In this document: piece by piece, positions 47,013-60,731 of the stretch | How the letters are laid out: each line of letters opens with the position of its first letter | How positions within the stretch are numbered: position 1 is the stretch's first letter | Assembly: GCA_035041965.1 (NCBI GenBank) | Contig: JAPYMA010000974.1 | Coordinates: 24,532 to 88,531, forward strand | From: Anisakis pegreffii | Lineage: Eukaryota > Nematoda > Chromadorea > Rhabditida > Anisakidae | Direction of reading: 5' to 3' | DNA length: 64,000 nt | The notes under the pieces: model-generated | The model's database searches: none | Told to the model about the DNA's origin: nothing | The model's input: only the letters and a program-made list of their open reading frames with translations | Made by a program: the position numbers and the translations under genes

Positions 47013-50000
47013 CTGTGGGTTTTGATCATCTTTCAGTATTTCTCACATATTATTGTGATCGACACATCTTTTACTTGAATTGATTCAATCGAAAGAAGTG
47101 TACTTATTAAAAGTTTTCCTGGAAATGAACTGCCATGTATCTATATTGGAATGCCCAAGTCGAGGTATGAATGAATTACCTAGACAGCTGAGGGAAACGT
47201 GTTCTCACGCTTATTCTGATGATCACGTGAAAACTGTTCAACGAAGGGTGCGAACATACTTCATTAAGACGTATTTTGTGCGAATCACCGCGTTATCGAT
47301 TGGGAAATAAGAGCATAAACTAGTTTGCATAAGACCATCTTCTCGCATCATATCGCAGAAAATTATGTGCTTTTTCATGTAATGCAAACGGACAGCATTA
47401 ATAAAATGAATATTAGCGAAATTAATACTGCCTCATTCAACAAAAAAAATCGTATTCGATGCCAAGAAGAGGTCGATAAAGTTGTGGAATGTGTCATAAA
47501 TCACAGAAATCATTTATTCACGTCTGAGAAACACCAAAGGAGCGTTGAACGACGAACGGCATAAGTGACACAGAAAGGTATGTAGTGGATTGGTTAGATG
47601 GGAAGGAAACCAGATTGACAGAATGAATTGGTTAACTCATCGTCTATTCGTTTGCAGAGCTCGAATACTTCGCGATGGCCAAAAAAATTTCTCGTCAAAC
47701 ATTCGACATAATCAAATAGGTAAATCTCTTTTAGTGAATCAATTCTTTTTCTTTGTCTAGATCACCACTAATGGTTGTGCTATACTTCGATAATGAAAGG
47801 TGCAGTAGAGGCTTCGAACTGGCGTCAAGATCATATCAAGGATCTTCCGACTCAAGGAAGGATGAATTAATGAATTGCTTCTTATGAATGGTGTAAAGGA
47901 GGTCTATTAGTTGTTGCATGCAGTAGAATCAAATAATCGTTGTGAATCCACTGAATAGCCCATGTTATAGCAATGGTGGAATTACCAGCATTTTCACGTA
48001 ATCAATGCAATTAAGGCATCCAAACATGTATAAAGTTGCTGTACTCAAGGTTCAAATTAATATTTTCACGGAATAATTTCCATCACTTCATAATGGATCT
48101 AATAAACCCTCCAGTAATCAAATCTCTATTGCTTTGAGCAGTGAGGAGCATAAATTTGAACTCTTTTACGTATGTGCAGTTTTGGTGGGCATCAGCTTAT
48201 GACAAGTGAGTTTTTGTATCAAATCTTTGATTTCTGTGGAAAAGTGTATTTTGCATGATGAATTTAAATCGCTCACTGTTCTGAACACATGAATGATCTC
48301 AGGAAATTTCATTCACACTGCAACAACTTACAATTAAGACTTGTAAGCATCGTTTACTTTGAGTTTCAAAAGCGAAATTGCTGATGAAAGAAATGCTAAC
48401 TGAATCAGTTTTTGGTTCCTCCTAAAAACCAGTCTTTTCCAAACAACCAAATTTGAAGCCAAATTTGACCAAGACGAAGAATTTGGATAGTTATCAATAG
48501 TGAACTAAACTAATTAATCAACAGCCAGACGAACCTTTTCGCTCCTACCGATCAAATTTGTTGTCATCAATGTTGAAAAAAAAAGCAATAATGGCGATGT
48601 TATGACGAACTGATAGCAGTACATCGTCTCATTCGTTCCGACTTCCTACTGTGTTCGTTGATTATCACCAGCAACCATATAACGGAGAGAACATTCTTCC
48701 ATAAGACTGTCACATACACAATTGAACTCGATAGTGAGGAGAAAAAAGGTGATAAACAGAAAATGAAGGATGCGCTTCAAGCGAATATGAATTATTGCAA
48801 ACAATTGCCATATATCTATCGCATTTCCACTTCAGTATTAATCGTTCTAAATTTTTTCACAAGTATGTAAAATCTGAAATCAACAAAAGTTTATAACTCC
48901 GACATCTGATTGTGAGTAAATCACAATCCCGATTATGAATAATGAATGCAAAACTCGTGCTGATAAGTGGGATGTGAACTTATTGTTAGAGATATGGTCA
49001 TGCGGCTAACACGAATAGAATTGCATGATTCTATTTGCCTGAGAAACCACGCTAAGATAGTGCATTATGAACGCTGTATACACAGATGGAAGGAATTTTC
49101 AGTCCTCAAACGACGTGAATATGTGCATAAAAACAGTTGTTATTTTCAGTGTTCTTGAAGAGTAAGATATACAATTCAAAAATGTTGTACGATTTGAAGA
49201 AAAAAAAACAGTTGAAAATTAGGCAAATTCACTTTGAAACAATCCAGATCTAATCTTGACCCAATAATCATGCGAATCAATCGATATTTGCTCGAAGCAT
49301 CAGTATTCATCTGAATGAAGATGAACAATCAGGAGGTTGAGTATTTTATTGCATGCCTTCTGCCGCTGGCCACACATGGAATTCAAAATATACCTTCGGT
49401 TAATGTGACCACTTTTGGGTATTTTAACAGGTTGTTAGAACAGTTTCTTTTCTCTCTCGTCAACGACTATTTCTTGCGTTTGTTGTTCGCTATTAAGTGT
49501 CGCGTACTTTTTCACTTTGCATCAAGTCAGCCTTGATGACTGATTTCGTTTACATTGGAAAAGATCAGTTGAATTATTCTGTCTGTCATTAAGGTATGTA
49601 ATAATGGCTGATCCATCAAGTAACCTAATTCTTCTGTAAGGATGGCACATCTAAATGATATGCTGCAAAATGGGCCACTGTACAAAGTAGACCTGATCAG
49701 TGGTATGTATGCAAAGCTTGGTAACACAAAGTCCACGAGGCAACCTCGTGGACTTCCTTGTAATATTTTGTGTCTGAAGTTTTTTTTTCATTTCACAATC
49801 TATGATTGCTGATAAACAAAATTGTTCCAGAAACCTATCGGACTCTTGGTGATTGAATTTATAAAAATGAATATTATGATGGTCAAAATATGAAATTGGT
49901 TCTTAGATTTGGTGATACACCTCCACACTTGAAAAAGGTAATGAATAGCGAAGAGTCCGCAATATGATTATTGATTTTTAAAATTATTTGATTATCAACA

Positions 50001-53000
50001 AGAACCGAAGTCTGTCTCCAAGAAATTCCAATTTCAGTTATTGATTTAGCAATCATAGTGGTGTACGGATACTCTCTAATTCTGTGCAATGATTTCTATT
50101 GAGGGGACTTTTGAATGAAGAATGCGTATTAGTGGTGCCTATATTGGTTTTTGGGATGGCAGAATGAATGGGAAGATTATGTTGGTGAATATTATAAGAA
50201 ACGGATTCACTGCAGCAAAATACTTGCTTCAATCAAACGTAATTGCACGATAAATAGCGTCTCGAGGAAGCACACAAGTTCAATGAATGTGAATTTTATG
50301 TGGCAGTTTTACGAGTGCCTCGTAAGTAGGACGGATCCCAAAAGAAAGCCGCAATTCTGCGCACCTGTGCATTGTTTTGATAGCAGAGCTGAACAAAATT
50401 GAGATTGTGTTGTATTGCCTCCCTTGACACAATCTTGTCATCCACGCATTCCATCTGCAGCATGTCATTCATTTTCTTATAACCACTCGCCCACCTGTTC
50501 CTTTCATCTGATCTTTACATTTCCTGATATCTTTGACTACTGGCCTTGAATACAGCTGCATGAAATTTTATATAATTCTTTAGTCCTTTTTATATTCGAA
50601 TTTCGACACTTTTCTACTTCTGAATTACTCGATCACTTTCTTAGTGCTCAACCATAACCGATTATGAATTTAGTTAACTTGCATAATCGCTTGCATGTCA
50701 TCAAATAAGATATTTCTGAGCTTGTGATCCTCTAGGATGATAATAAAGTCTCACAACTCTCACAGAATTGAACGTTCTCTATCTCATCCGATTCAGCTTC
50801 TCAAATATCTTCGAAAGGCGCACTAGTCTTGAATTGGCACTGAAAAGATTCAGAAAAAAAAACATCAAAATACGCCAGTAATGTTTTGCCGACGAATGTT
50901 GATGCAACCAAGAAGTGATGCTGACGAGCAAACGCGTGAATTGATCCTGTAAGTGATCTAACATGGCAAGAGACTTTACTAATTCAGTTCACATCTACGT
51001 TTTTTGGCATCGAAATTCTCGAATATTCATTGGAGTAATTTCAACGGATTTGCGAAGTTCTTACACTGCATTATTGGTAAACGTTTGGAAAATTGAATCT
51101 GGTGCATTGAAGGATTTTAAGAAGTATCCATCATCTCGTGAAAGCTTCCAGAACATTGCAAGACTAGAAATCTAATGATCTAATAAGCTTATCCCCATTT
51201 TTTGTGTAGGGCACTTTCAGGCCTTCTGAGCCACTTGTCTGGTCCACAGACTAGAGGTAGTGCACAACTTACAAGTTTGCGCATGTGCATTGTACCTGTC
51301 TATCACGACTCGTATTCCATATTGGTGAAAAAAATACCTGGCTGACAATAATTTCAAGCAAAATGCATTCTTCTTTTATTTTGAAGAGCGTGGAAGCGTA
51401 CAGTTATCACAAAATAACTAAAGCCAATGCATTCTGAGGAGCTGCTGTGATTTCCTTTAGCTTAATGGCATAATTTGACTTTTACAAATTAATTTTCAAC
51501 AATCGATGGTTCTTTGAAGAATGAAACTATAAACTATGCATGGAATCCTCTTACGGTATTCATTTTGCTTACAAGATTAAAAACTCATCAACGATGACAA
51601 ATGAAACAAGTTCATTAAATGTTACGCAAGCAGAAAAATTGAACAAGATTCAAGTGCGAAATGAAGTTTGAGTAGGGCAAAAACAAAAATGCATAAGATA
51701 AGTACACACAGGCGAATTATTATTGTCACTCTTAAGTGTTAGACAGGAAGAGCGTGAAAAGATTATAGAACTGAAGATTAATTGTGATCAGATAATGATG
51801 GCCGAATTGTCAAATTAAGCGGAGCTGACTTAGAGTCGTTAAAAATGTTCTTTTGGATCTCAAACATGACAACGGACGGATGCAGGGTGTTCAGGATGAA
51901 TTCTATCAACAGATTTGGAGCGAAAAAGCCATTTGTATCCCGATCCGTTTCATAAATTCTCTGAATACATCATCATTTATTTGCAATTGTCCAACAACGT
52001 GGTGTAATGTATGTTGGGGTTTCAAAATGGTTTCAAGCGTTTACTTTCATTCACAAAATCGATATGATAATCTATGAGGAAACAATCGTGAGACGACTTG
52101 AATTGCAACAATCAAGTATGAAACGTAAAGTGTTGATGCGATGACTGATCAGCTGCTTGATGATCAATATAGTATATGTTAATCTTGAAGAAATGAAGCA
52201 TGCTCAAGAAAATGAATTCAGTCGACAAAATTTCTTCATCGTCGAACACCTTTGATTATGGAGAACATTCAAAGCAAGAAATGGAATCACAGAGCAGCCA
52301 GTACTACCTGCAATTCAGTGTAATGAAATGCTCTCCATTTGAAAATGAGCTTTAAAGTGCAGACAAGCATCCACTTAAACATCATTTTCGCATTTTCGTA
52401 AAACAAAAGAAGTAAAAACTGTAGGCAGCACCAGATGCAACGATATAATGTGATGCTCGCAGCACTAGTACTGGCATTAAAATGAAAGCCAGAATTATCA
52501 TCACAAACTTTCAGCTGACAGTTAACCTATCGATGTGGGGAATATTGCCTGCCGAAACCGTCTACAGTTACACAAATTGAACTGAATACCCTAACGAATT
52601 TCTCAGTGAATTTCAGTATTTTGAGGTCTAATGTGAAGTTGATGGAACACTTCAGAATGAAAACGCGTTGATCTTCCAGAAATTGCGAACGATGATATTG
52701 AAACGATTTCGAGCTATTTTATAAAATGTTCCGAATCATTTTTGAGTCATGAATTATGATCACAATTAATGAGTGAAAGTTAATAATATCTGTAAATTCG
52801 GGTCAGAGGATGATTACTGGTGATAGTACGTCATATGGTATAGCTGAGTTGTCGTTTTATAGCACTCCAAGGATATAATACGGTATATTATGACTACGTT
52901 ATGTTGACTGTGATAGTTGGAATTTAGGTGTTACGCATCATTTATTGAGGCAATAAATGCAAATGAGCCGTATTGTTGGTAGTGTACAAATTGCGCCTCG

Positions 53001-53297
53001 TTGCCTGGAATCCTTTTCAGCGTTTCGCATAATCGATAGTCTCTTTTTATTGATCATCTCATTTAAATTATTGTGCTTTGATATGATTTTGTTCAGCTGC
53101 TGATTCATTTGTTTCGTTTGGACATACGATAGATAGTGAGGCATAAAAACATTAACGAACTACTTCAAGCCAAGTTCAACAATCTTATTGCGCAAGAGTG
53201 CATCTCAAGTTGTTATACAAGTGGTATATCTCACCACCGTATTCGTTTTAGGTTATCCTCACCACCATTTCGTCCAAAATTTGTTTCACTTTTTCTG
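47013..53297. other. No gene recognised
   Basis: About 6.3 kb of A+T-rich sequence between the minus-strand membrane-protein gene and the Wnt gene. Many open stretches of 60-80 codons are scattered in all frames at about the density expected by chance. The most protein-like is 48658-48870 plus (HKTVTYTIELDSEEKK), without family or splice support. A 12-bp-arm hairpin is at 49729-49755. The 3' part must hold the Wnt promoter. Confidence 0.4.
49729..49755. repeat. 12-bp perfect hairpin
   Basis: aagtccacgagg, loop caa, cctcgtggactt. It is more G+C-rich than its surroundings. Confidence 0.8.
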
Positions 53298-56200
53298 ATG
53301 TCACAATCTCACGCGATATCTTTTTTTTTTTCGATTACGTTGCCCAGGATTTTGATATTCTTTGCCATGATTATCATTGGGAGCGTCACTGCACAACCCT
53401 ACAATTGGCTGTGAGTTTTTTACTCTCATAATTTGAATAATTGCAGGTTTCGTGAAATTTTGCAAAGCGGATTTTTCTTCCAATCAAATTTATAGAGCAT
53501 GATCTATATAGAGAGCTTTATAGAGCATGAAAAATCCTCATGTTTCAATTCTTTATGTTGCAGTTTCATACAAGTTTGTGATTACTAAGTGACCATCTCT
53601 ATCTCATATCCGATCATCTTAACAAATGTATCCATCGCTACTGAAAAAACTTTACAAATGTCGAATACATTCGAAGAATTGTGCCACTGAACTGCCTCTT
53701 TGGATGCTATCGTTCAAAAGGAACATGCCTATAAATTAGGACGATGTTGCGAAAAATTTTGAGCAACACGATTCCGGAAGATAAGCCAGAATTTTCCGTG
53801 ACTTCTATAAGAATGTGTGCACTTGTTGAATCAGATGCTTCTTGTCTTGAGAACGAAACCTTTTTCTGTCCCTCCTTAATTCCTCAACACTTTTTCAACA
53901 TTTTGCTCCACGTTCTTTGCCTCCATTCAGTTGTGTAGTTCAACTGTAGTTAAGCTTTTTTTCTTTAATTTCAGCGTAATAAGACATGACTTGGGTTCGC
54001 ATTTGCGGGTCTCCTACTTATATTTTCTCCCTTTTTAGAAGACCAAATTATCTCAGTCGGAAAATTCACTTTCGAATGATGCGTCTTCCCGATCATGAAA
54101 TTCCCTCTTGATTATGAGATAATGCTCCAAGCTTTGGTTTGAAGTGTCATTTATTTTTTGCGCAAATCACCACAAGCCGTTTTTTGGCAATATATGAGTT
54201 GAATGGAGTTTAATATGAAGAGCAAGTTGAGATACGGTAGAAAACAACTTGAATGCCTGGAAGAATTATGATTTGTTCACTATATATCAATGTAGTCAGC
54301 ACCGGTTTGAGATGGACAGTAGGAATTCAAAGAGAGGAAAGTTACTGGGGTAGGAGGAGGGAAACAGACCATCGACAGAGAGTGCTCATCGAGCAAAAGA
54401 CGGACGATGTGGTAACAAATAATTCTGTTCAGCTCAACGGCACTACCATAAACCATTTGCAGGCGTATAATGTCAGAAAATTCCTCCACAGAACATGTTT
54501 TTTTACTCCTCCCAACTTGGAGATCCTTCCAAGTGTTTCTCTGGAACTTAGTACATGGGATACGGTAGGGGAAGGACCCTGAGAGGAGGACGGTGGTATG
54601 AAAAGTTTTGAGGAACACTCGTTTGGATAGTGTGATTACGAGACAGTGCTATGAGTAAAGAAGGTATAATAATGTAGTGTTCTAAGCATTTGTTGCGGTT
54701 CTAATTGAAGCAGTTTATACATACAAGTGCATCATTCAACAATTTTGTCCGGTTCGGATTTCATGCACAAATTTTTTACATAAGCTTCTGTACTGGAATT
54801 AGTTATCAGTAGCACAAAGTCAGAGACCTTGGAGAATATTGTTCAGTGTAAAACAGATTAGTAGTTAGTGTCCTGATACTAATGTTTTATTGGAAATAAA
54901 CGAACCACTTAGTCCATAATGAACGAAAAAACGGCTTTAATCTAAACTTTCGAAACTGTTTAGCTCATTAGCAACTGGATTCAATTAAAAATTTTGATAT
55001 GCACGTTTGATTGCCCCAAAAAGAGTTCTTCATTATCTATTTGTTTTCTTTTCATTCGTTTTCTGATCCCAGTGAGGAATGACATTTAGATCGTTAGCAT
55101 TATCATCAACAGCGCAGTATATACCAGCGTTTCAAGCGGTCACCGATTATGACAAACACCAATATCAAATTCTATGCGAGAGGTTGCCTGGGTTAAATCC
55201 AGCTCAAATAGCCATATGCCGACAGGTCTGCTCATGTTTATCGTTCTAATTCCTTTATTTTAAGGAGTCCACTTAATGCTCTTCGGATTTTTTTCCGAAA
55301 ATGCTCTAATATTTCCTGGAGAAGCTTAACTATCTGGATTGAAATAATGAACGATTATACATCAGTTTTCAGCACCCATTCGCAATACCATCAATAGGAC
55401 GTGGGGCACGTGATTCAGTTGTAGAATGTCAAACACAGTTCAAATATGAAAGGTGAACATCTTTGGAGTGCGCGAAATCAGTGGAGAATTCGGGTTCAAA
55501 CATAGGCAAATAACTTGGTATTAGTGAATCAGTTGGGAAGTTGTGTGAACTTTGATTGATCAGTAAAAAAGTGAACGCAACTGAAAAGAACAGTTTCAAA
55601 GATATAACACTTCACCACAACGTAAAGACACTTCTGAGTGCTAAACGTTGATTCTGATGATTAACAACAGCATATAAAAATAATTGATTTTCAGTCAAGA
55701 AATGTGGAACAATACGATTAATTGTTGTTCATTATTCTTTAATCTAACTCGAATGACTCAATACTGATTCAGATGGAACTGTTCCGAACGCATCGACAAA
55801 AATGTCAGTAACTCTATATCAGGATTTCAGGATTTACTTGGAAGAACGCTCAGAGCAGGTAAGAAAAAAATCATTGCGCACTATGCAGAAAGCTTAGAAA
55901 ACATAAAAATGTGTCTTATTATCAATATATCCTGCTGAATTTTAATCAAACCAAATAAGTGGAATGCCATCGTGTTGCGATGAACTGAATAAAATGCTCA
56001 GGTAATAAAGAAACGGCATTCATTTCGGCGGTAGCAAGTGCCGGGATCGTGCACGCCATAACAAAAGGATGTAGTACGGGTAACCTTACCGAATGTGGTT
56101 GCGACAATCAGCCGAGCGCACAGAGATACACCGATACGGTGAATGAATCAATATGCCCTTCATTTTACGTTTCTTTTCAGTTTTCATGATGATTTTATGG

Positions 56201-58782
56201 CTGTTAAGCATGAATATGCTGATGACATAATCTCCACGTCACAAAAGCAGCTGTGTCTTCGGATAAAAATTAGCAAGAGTTCTGCAATTCAGGATATTGC
56301 AAATAATGAGAGGGGTTAATTATGGGTTGAACTTTTAAAGCAGCTATTTTCTTGATTTGTCATTCGCTCAAGTTTCTAATAACTAACATTTGAAAAATAA
56401 GAACTCATTTTAACATAAGTATGGGCAAAATTTGAATAGAATTTCTCTCTGTAAAATTGAAGAAATGATTTTTTCATTACAACAGAGAACTGGCTGCTAT
56501 TTTAATGAACCGAAAGAAGAAGTTGGTGTGATGAGAAGTTAAGAAGGACAAGAAGAAGAAATTACCAATCATCAAAAGATTTGTAACCTCAAAAATACTT
56601 GAAATGAGTAGTCTGAATGAAGACCAGCTATCTTTCAGGATCATACCGTTATGCTTGGTCGTGAAAAGTTTTCATGGGGTGGTTGCTCAGATAATTCGAA
56701 ATATGGAGTACACTTTGCGAGGCAATTTTTGGATCGATTTGAAAGAGAGCAATTTGATAAAGACAAAGACATCCGCCATTTGATGAACTTGCACAACAAT
56801 TTCGTGGGTAGAGAGGTAGGATTCTGGTACCTTGAACATTTATGCAACGTATTCTGTACCGTCTAACTGGTACTGAAATTAAGTTGTCGATGAATTTCAT
56901 GTGTCCACTGCATTAGAAATTAGCGTATGCAATGAAGCTGTACCGAACTTATGATACTGAAATCCTCGAATTTTGCCCTCATACTCACGGCTGCGATCTA
57001 AGCTCAAGACTGGAAAAAGAGCCGATAAGACAATTGTAACAACGGCGCTAAGACTTATGGCGCCAGAAATGAGAGTAGTGTTCCGTCACATAATATTAGG
57101 TACAAATAAATATGGATGAAGTGTTGTTTTAAAGTATCAACAATACTCGTATTGTTGCTCTGGTTTTCCTCCTGACGCCAGGAACAAAAATTGGTCGACC
57201 AAACGAGATTTCAATCTTGCTCCTTTTTTATGGAATGTTCAGGCCGGTTTCATTGGCTACCGTTGTTCAATAAGGTGAACAAAGAAAAACCATAGTCTAT
57301 CTGCATTCACAATCGAATACATTTACTGTTTGATTGAGTGGATGTCAAATGCTGAAGCTTTGAAATGTCGACTTTTACTCAATGTTTTACGAACATCTAA
57401 CTGCAAGCGTTCTGCATCCTTCCCAATATACATTCTCTTCAAAAATAGTTGCCTAAATATACATTCTGTCCGACAAATACCTATTATTTGAGTTTGCTGA
57501 TTCTGAGAATGTTTTCATAATTGCACCGCTCAGTTAACTTCAGTATCTTCAGGCTATAGTGCAAAATATGCATAAACAGTGTAGATGCCATGGCGTAAGC
57601 GGTTCTTGCGAATTCAGAACGTGCTGGTTGCAAATGCCGAAATTCGCCGAAGTGGGTGAAATGCTAAAGCAACGCTACAATCATTTTTCTGTACAGGTAT
57701 TCGTCACTCGTATTTCTGTTGCATGTTTAGCACATAATTTATGTAATTAGTAAATACGATGAATGCAAATTTTTGCTGTGCGCTCGTAATTGCATTTAGA
57801 GTCTCGTGTCGGCATACTTGATCACTGCAATATTTTTGATAATGAAGGTAGCAAGACGAGCGAAGAAACGTCTGCGGCGAAAGGAAAGATCAGAGAGGAA
57901 GAAACCGTTACGAGGAAACGAAATAGCGTACATTAATAAATCACCGAACTACTGTGAGCCAAATGAGGCTGAGGGTAACTATTTTCGAGCATTAACCTGA
58001 ACGACAGTGAGCAGAGATAATCATACCGTTCAGTATGACTCGGAGTGTCTTTTATCTTCGTTTCGGTGGTGTCTTGATATGCTGCATGTTATTTGTAGAA
58101 GTGGACGAAATGCATTTCATAACCACGTGTAACCAACCGCAAAATGAATCATTCACTGCTGCCTATTCATGATAATTTTGCTGTTGACATCGTTTCCGTT
58201 CTGATGAATCAAGCTTGCATTTAGTGTCTCCTTATCACATTTGAGTGGCCAATAGTTGTCAAATGATAGACGCATTACAAGGAGATGCATAATATTTGAA
58301 AGTGATTGGGGATTTTGCATCAATTTAACGTCACATGTGTACTTATTGAGAATTGGTAAGGAAGAATGGAAAAAAGTTTGTGTGATACATAAATGGAGCG
58401 TGAATAAAGGCGCCGCCATAAAAAGCACCTCTGCTGATTCAAAGCATGGGGTGAACCTGAACAGGTCATATTCGGTGCTTGGAGTGAACTAGAGCCGAAA
58501 CGTCCCATTCGTTCCTATTCACAGGAAATTTAAAAGATTTGAAAAAAAAAAAGCCAAAAACAGTGAAATAAGCGACAGTTTACAGGTATACTTGGAACGA
58601 AAGGAAGAGAATGCAATCAACTCTCGCTTAATGCAGACAGCTGTGATCTGCTATGTTGTGGACGAGGGTATAATACGCGAGAAGAAGTACGTGAAACGCA
58701 ATGTCACTGCAAGTTTTTTTGGTGTTGTTCTGTGAAGTGTAAGACGTGTAGTGAAAAAGTGCTTGTACACACTTGTAAATGA
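53298..58782 (+). CDS. Wnt ligand, Wnt16-like
   Basis: Secreted lipid-modified signalling protein acting through Frizzled receptors. Exons: 53298-53410, 55090-55225, 55373-55452, 55773-55858, 56002-56138, 56639-56815, 57553-57696, 57848-57974, 58586-58782. They total 398 codons plus stop, all in phase. Exon 1 gives a hydrophobic signal peptide ([15 protein letters not shown]) followed by the NWLSLAL start of the mature chain. Family landmarks: [74 protein letters not shown] (residues 253-262, with Ser259 as the expected palmitoleoylation site), [24 protein letters not shown] and a final VHTCK. A basic insert ([17 protein letters not shown]) before SPNYC recalls Wnt16, which I take as the closest vertebrate class. 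Orthology to a named C. elegans Wnt is not claimed. An ATG inside the signal peptide (near 53368) is a weaker start. Confidence 0.95.
54253..54618. other. Wnt intron 1 segment open on both strands
   Basis: A G+C-richer block inside the 1.68 kb first Wnt intron is open for about 110 codons on each strand (54253-54582 plus, 54280-54618 minus). Neither translation resembles a known family and neither has good splice partners. It could be a decayed transposon piece or chance. Confidence 0.3.
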
Positions 58783-58826
58783 TGCAAGCTGATTATTTCC
58801 ACTAATCTGAATTATTTTGAAAATGT

Positions 58827-58832
58827 AATAAA
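58827..58832 (+). promoter_or_regulatory. Polyadenylation signal of the Wnt gene
   Basis: AATAAA lies 45 bases after the Wnt stop codon, a usual distance for a nematode cleavage signal. Confidence 0.5.
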
Positions 58833-58929
58833 ATCATCTTCATATTATACCAGATAGGAATTCAACAGTGATGTTCATAATCAATCAGAGGCCAACGTAT
58901 CTTATCAGAACAAAATGCATCTCCATTAG

Positions 58930-59919
58930 AAAATCAAATTAACAACGAAAGCTCCATTCAGTTGTGGTGAGCTTCGTACTGATATGTGGAGACAGAAACT
59001 GACTGATCAAGAATTTAAAGAAACACAAAGTGAATGCATGACGTATTACAAAAGAACTGGCATATGTTGCTGTTCATTTGAAAATTCATGTCACTGCAGC
59101 CTCTCTGCGCGGGATTACTTCGATTCCTTAGTGAACAACGGATCTGTTTAATAAAACGGTCAGTGGGAAATGAAGAAACAGATGCGTGGGAAAAATCACT
59201 TTACATGATTTATGCGATAAGTTGAAATTAGCGGAACAAGGGGAACATATATTAGGCGGAAACATATTTACTTATGATTACGGCTTCGAAAACTGGACAA
59301 ATTGGAAACGCTGTTTGAATAAATTTGATTCGTCTTCAGAAATGAGAAAGAAAAAAAATCGGTGAACTTTTCATCTGAACGGATTTTATCCCACACGATT
59401 GTCTTCAAAGTTTAAAATACGTCGTATTCTGAGGATGTGACATGAAAAGAAATGATAATATTTAATCACACCGTTAATCCTGATTTCATTTTCCCTTTCA
59501 AAGATATATCAGTCATTTTTCTGTGAAATTTTGGATAATACTGATGTGGGTGATGACTATGTTTTACCGAATAATGACGATGAATTGGTTGAAATTCAAT
59601 CTGATCTGGAAAAAATGTGCTGGCCTATATGCGGAACATACTGAGATCATGGGTTACATGAAAATGTAGTTCAAGATACGATTGATGCAAATGGTACTAA
59701 TTTGTGCACTTGGGAGTCAGGAAATAATGCAGAAACGTGGTTTGCACAAACCGTGGTCGGAGAGAGGCACATGATGTGATCAAGGAAAAAACGGCCGAAC
59801 ATATTTTGCAAATCTCAATCTACTACAACCTATTCCATGAGATCGAGGGTGGCGAGTATTATACAGAGGGAAACATTTTTTCAGAGATCAATGTGTATAA
59901 GGAAATAGCATGCGGTTGA
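58930..59919 (+). pseudogene. Cysteine-rich gene, apparently broken
   Basis: Family not recognised. Coding-like pieces in order: 58930-59145 (acceptor ccattag, 72 codons, containing TYYKRTGICCCSFENSCHCS, seven cysteines in total), 59222-59361 (about 46 codons, containing NIFTYDYGFENWTNWKRC, donor gtgaac) and 59504-59760. The third piece is acidic and well formed, meets an in-frame TGA at about 59640, then continues in the same frame with protein-like residues (NVVQDTIDANGTNLCTWESG) and shifts frame near 59750 into a stretch that stays open to 59919. The join between pieces 2 and 3 is also out of phase. It begins only 148 bases after the Wnt stop on the same strand. Most likely a decaying gene; short introns or base errors (an A8 run sits in piece 2) are alternatives. 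Confidence 0.4.
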
Positions 59920-60731
59920 GAAGCATTCGTGAACGTTTTTGAATATATAATTATTTATTCGATATTCTTTTCATATGATATTTGACATAATTGTAATCAT
60001 AATTGTTTGTTCACTGATTGACTGATGCGTCTTTCGTTGCTTTTTGAAATGCAATGCAAATAAATAAACATACATTGATTTTGTATTAACACCATTTATT
60101 GCTCATTTTGTAAACCTTCCCCTACTTACTTATCTGATGTGCACGAATGTACAGACGACCAAAACTTTTGAGTTTAAATCTTCTCTTTGCATTTATAGTG
60201 ATGACGGGAAGAGCTCTATTTTTAACCCTATCATTTGAATGATATGCGTCGTCAACCAATTCATCTTTTTATTCATCTCGTGCATCTTCGGTTGCAACGT
60301 GTGCACTGCTAATTGCAGCTGTTTTTGTCTCACACTGATATTTTTTTGGTCAATGATTCTTGTAAGAGTACTTCGAAATTTGTTGACACATTTAATTAGA
60401 TCGTTTCATATCGCTACACCTCACCTGCCATGATCGCCTTCATCAGTACTGTTGATTAAAATGTAAAGTATTTCCCTTTTCAAGGAGATCTATGGAAATA
60501 TTGCGATTTTTGAGAAACTTTTCGCCTTGAGAACTTCGTCATTATGATCGAAAAGTTCTATTTTAAGTCAAAACCATGCTGCATCATCTTGAAACGGTTG
60601 AAAACATCAGCTACTCACTCCCCATTTCAGTCGAAAACATGAGAATAGTGATACTCTCCCATGTACTGCAATTGTCACGACTATTGAGTCGTGGGGTAAT
60701 TTTAAGTAATTGAAATGATACTTCAGGCTTA
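59920..60731. other. Sequence flanking the telomere-type array
   Basis: A+T-rich with no gene recognised. It ends in cttcaggcttat, one step from a telomere unit, directly before the array. One open stretch, 60239-60433 plus, is Cys/Phe/Ile-rich without support. Confidence 0.45.

Noticed and set aside
49729..49755. Intrinsic terminator
   Set aside because: The hairpin is followed by no T-run of note and this is a nuclear eukaryotic sequence.
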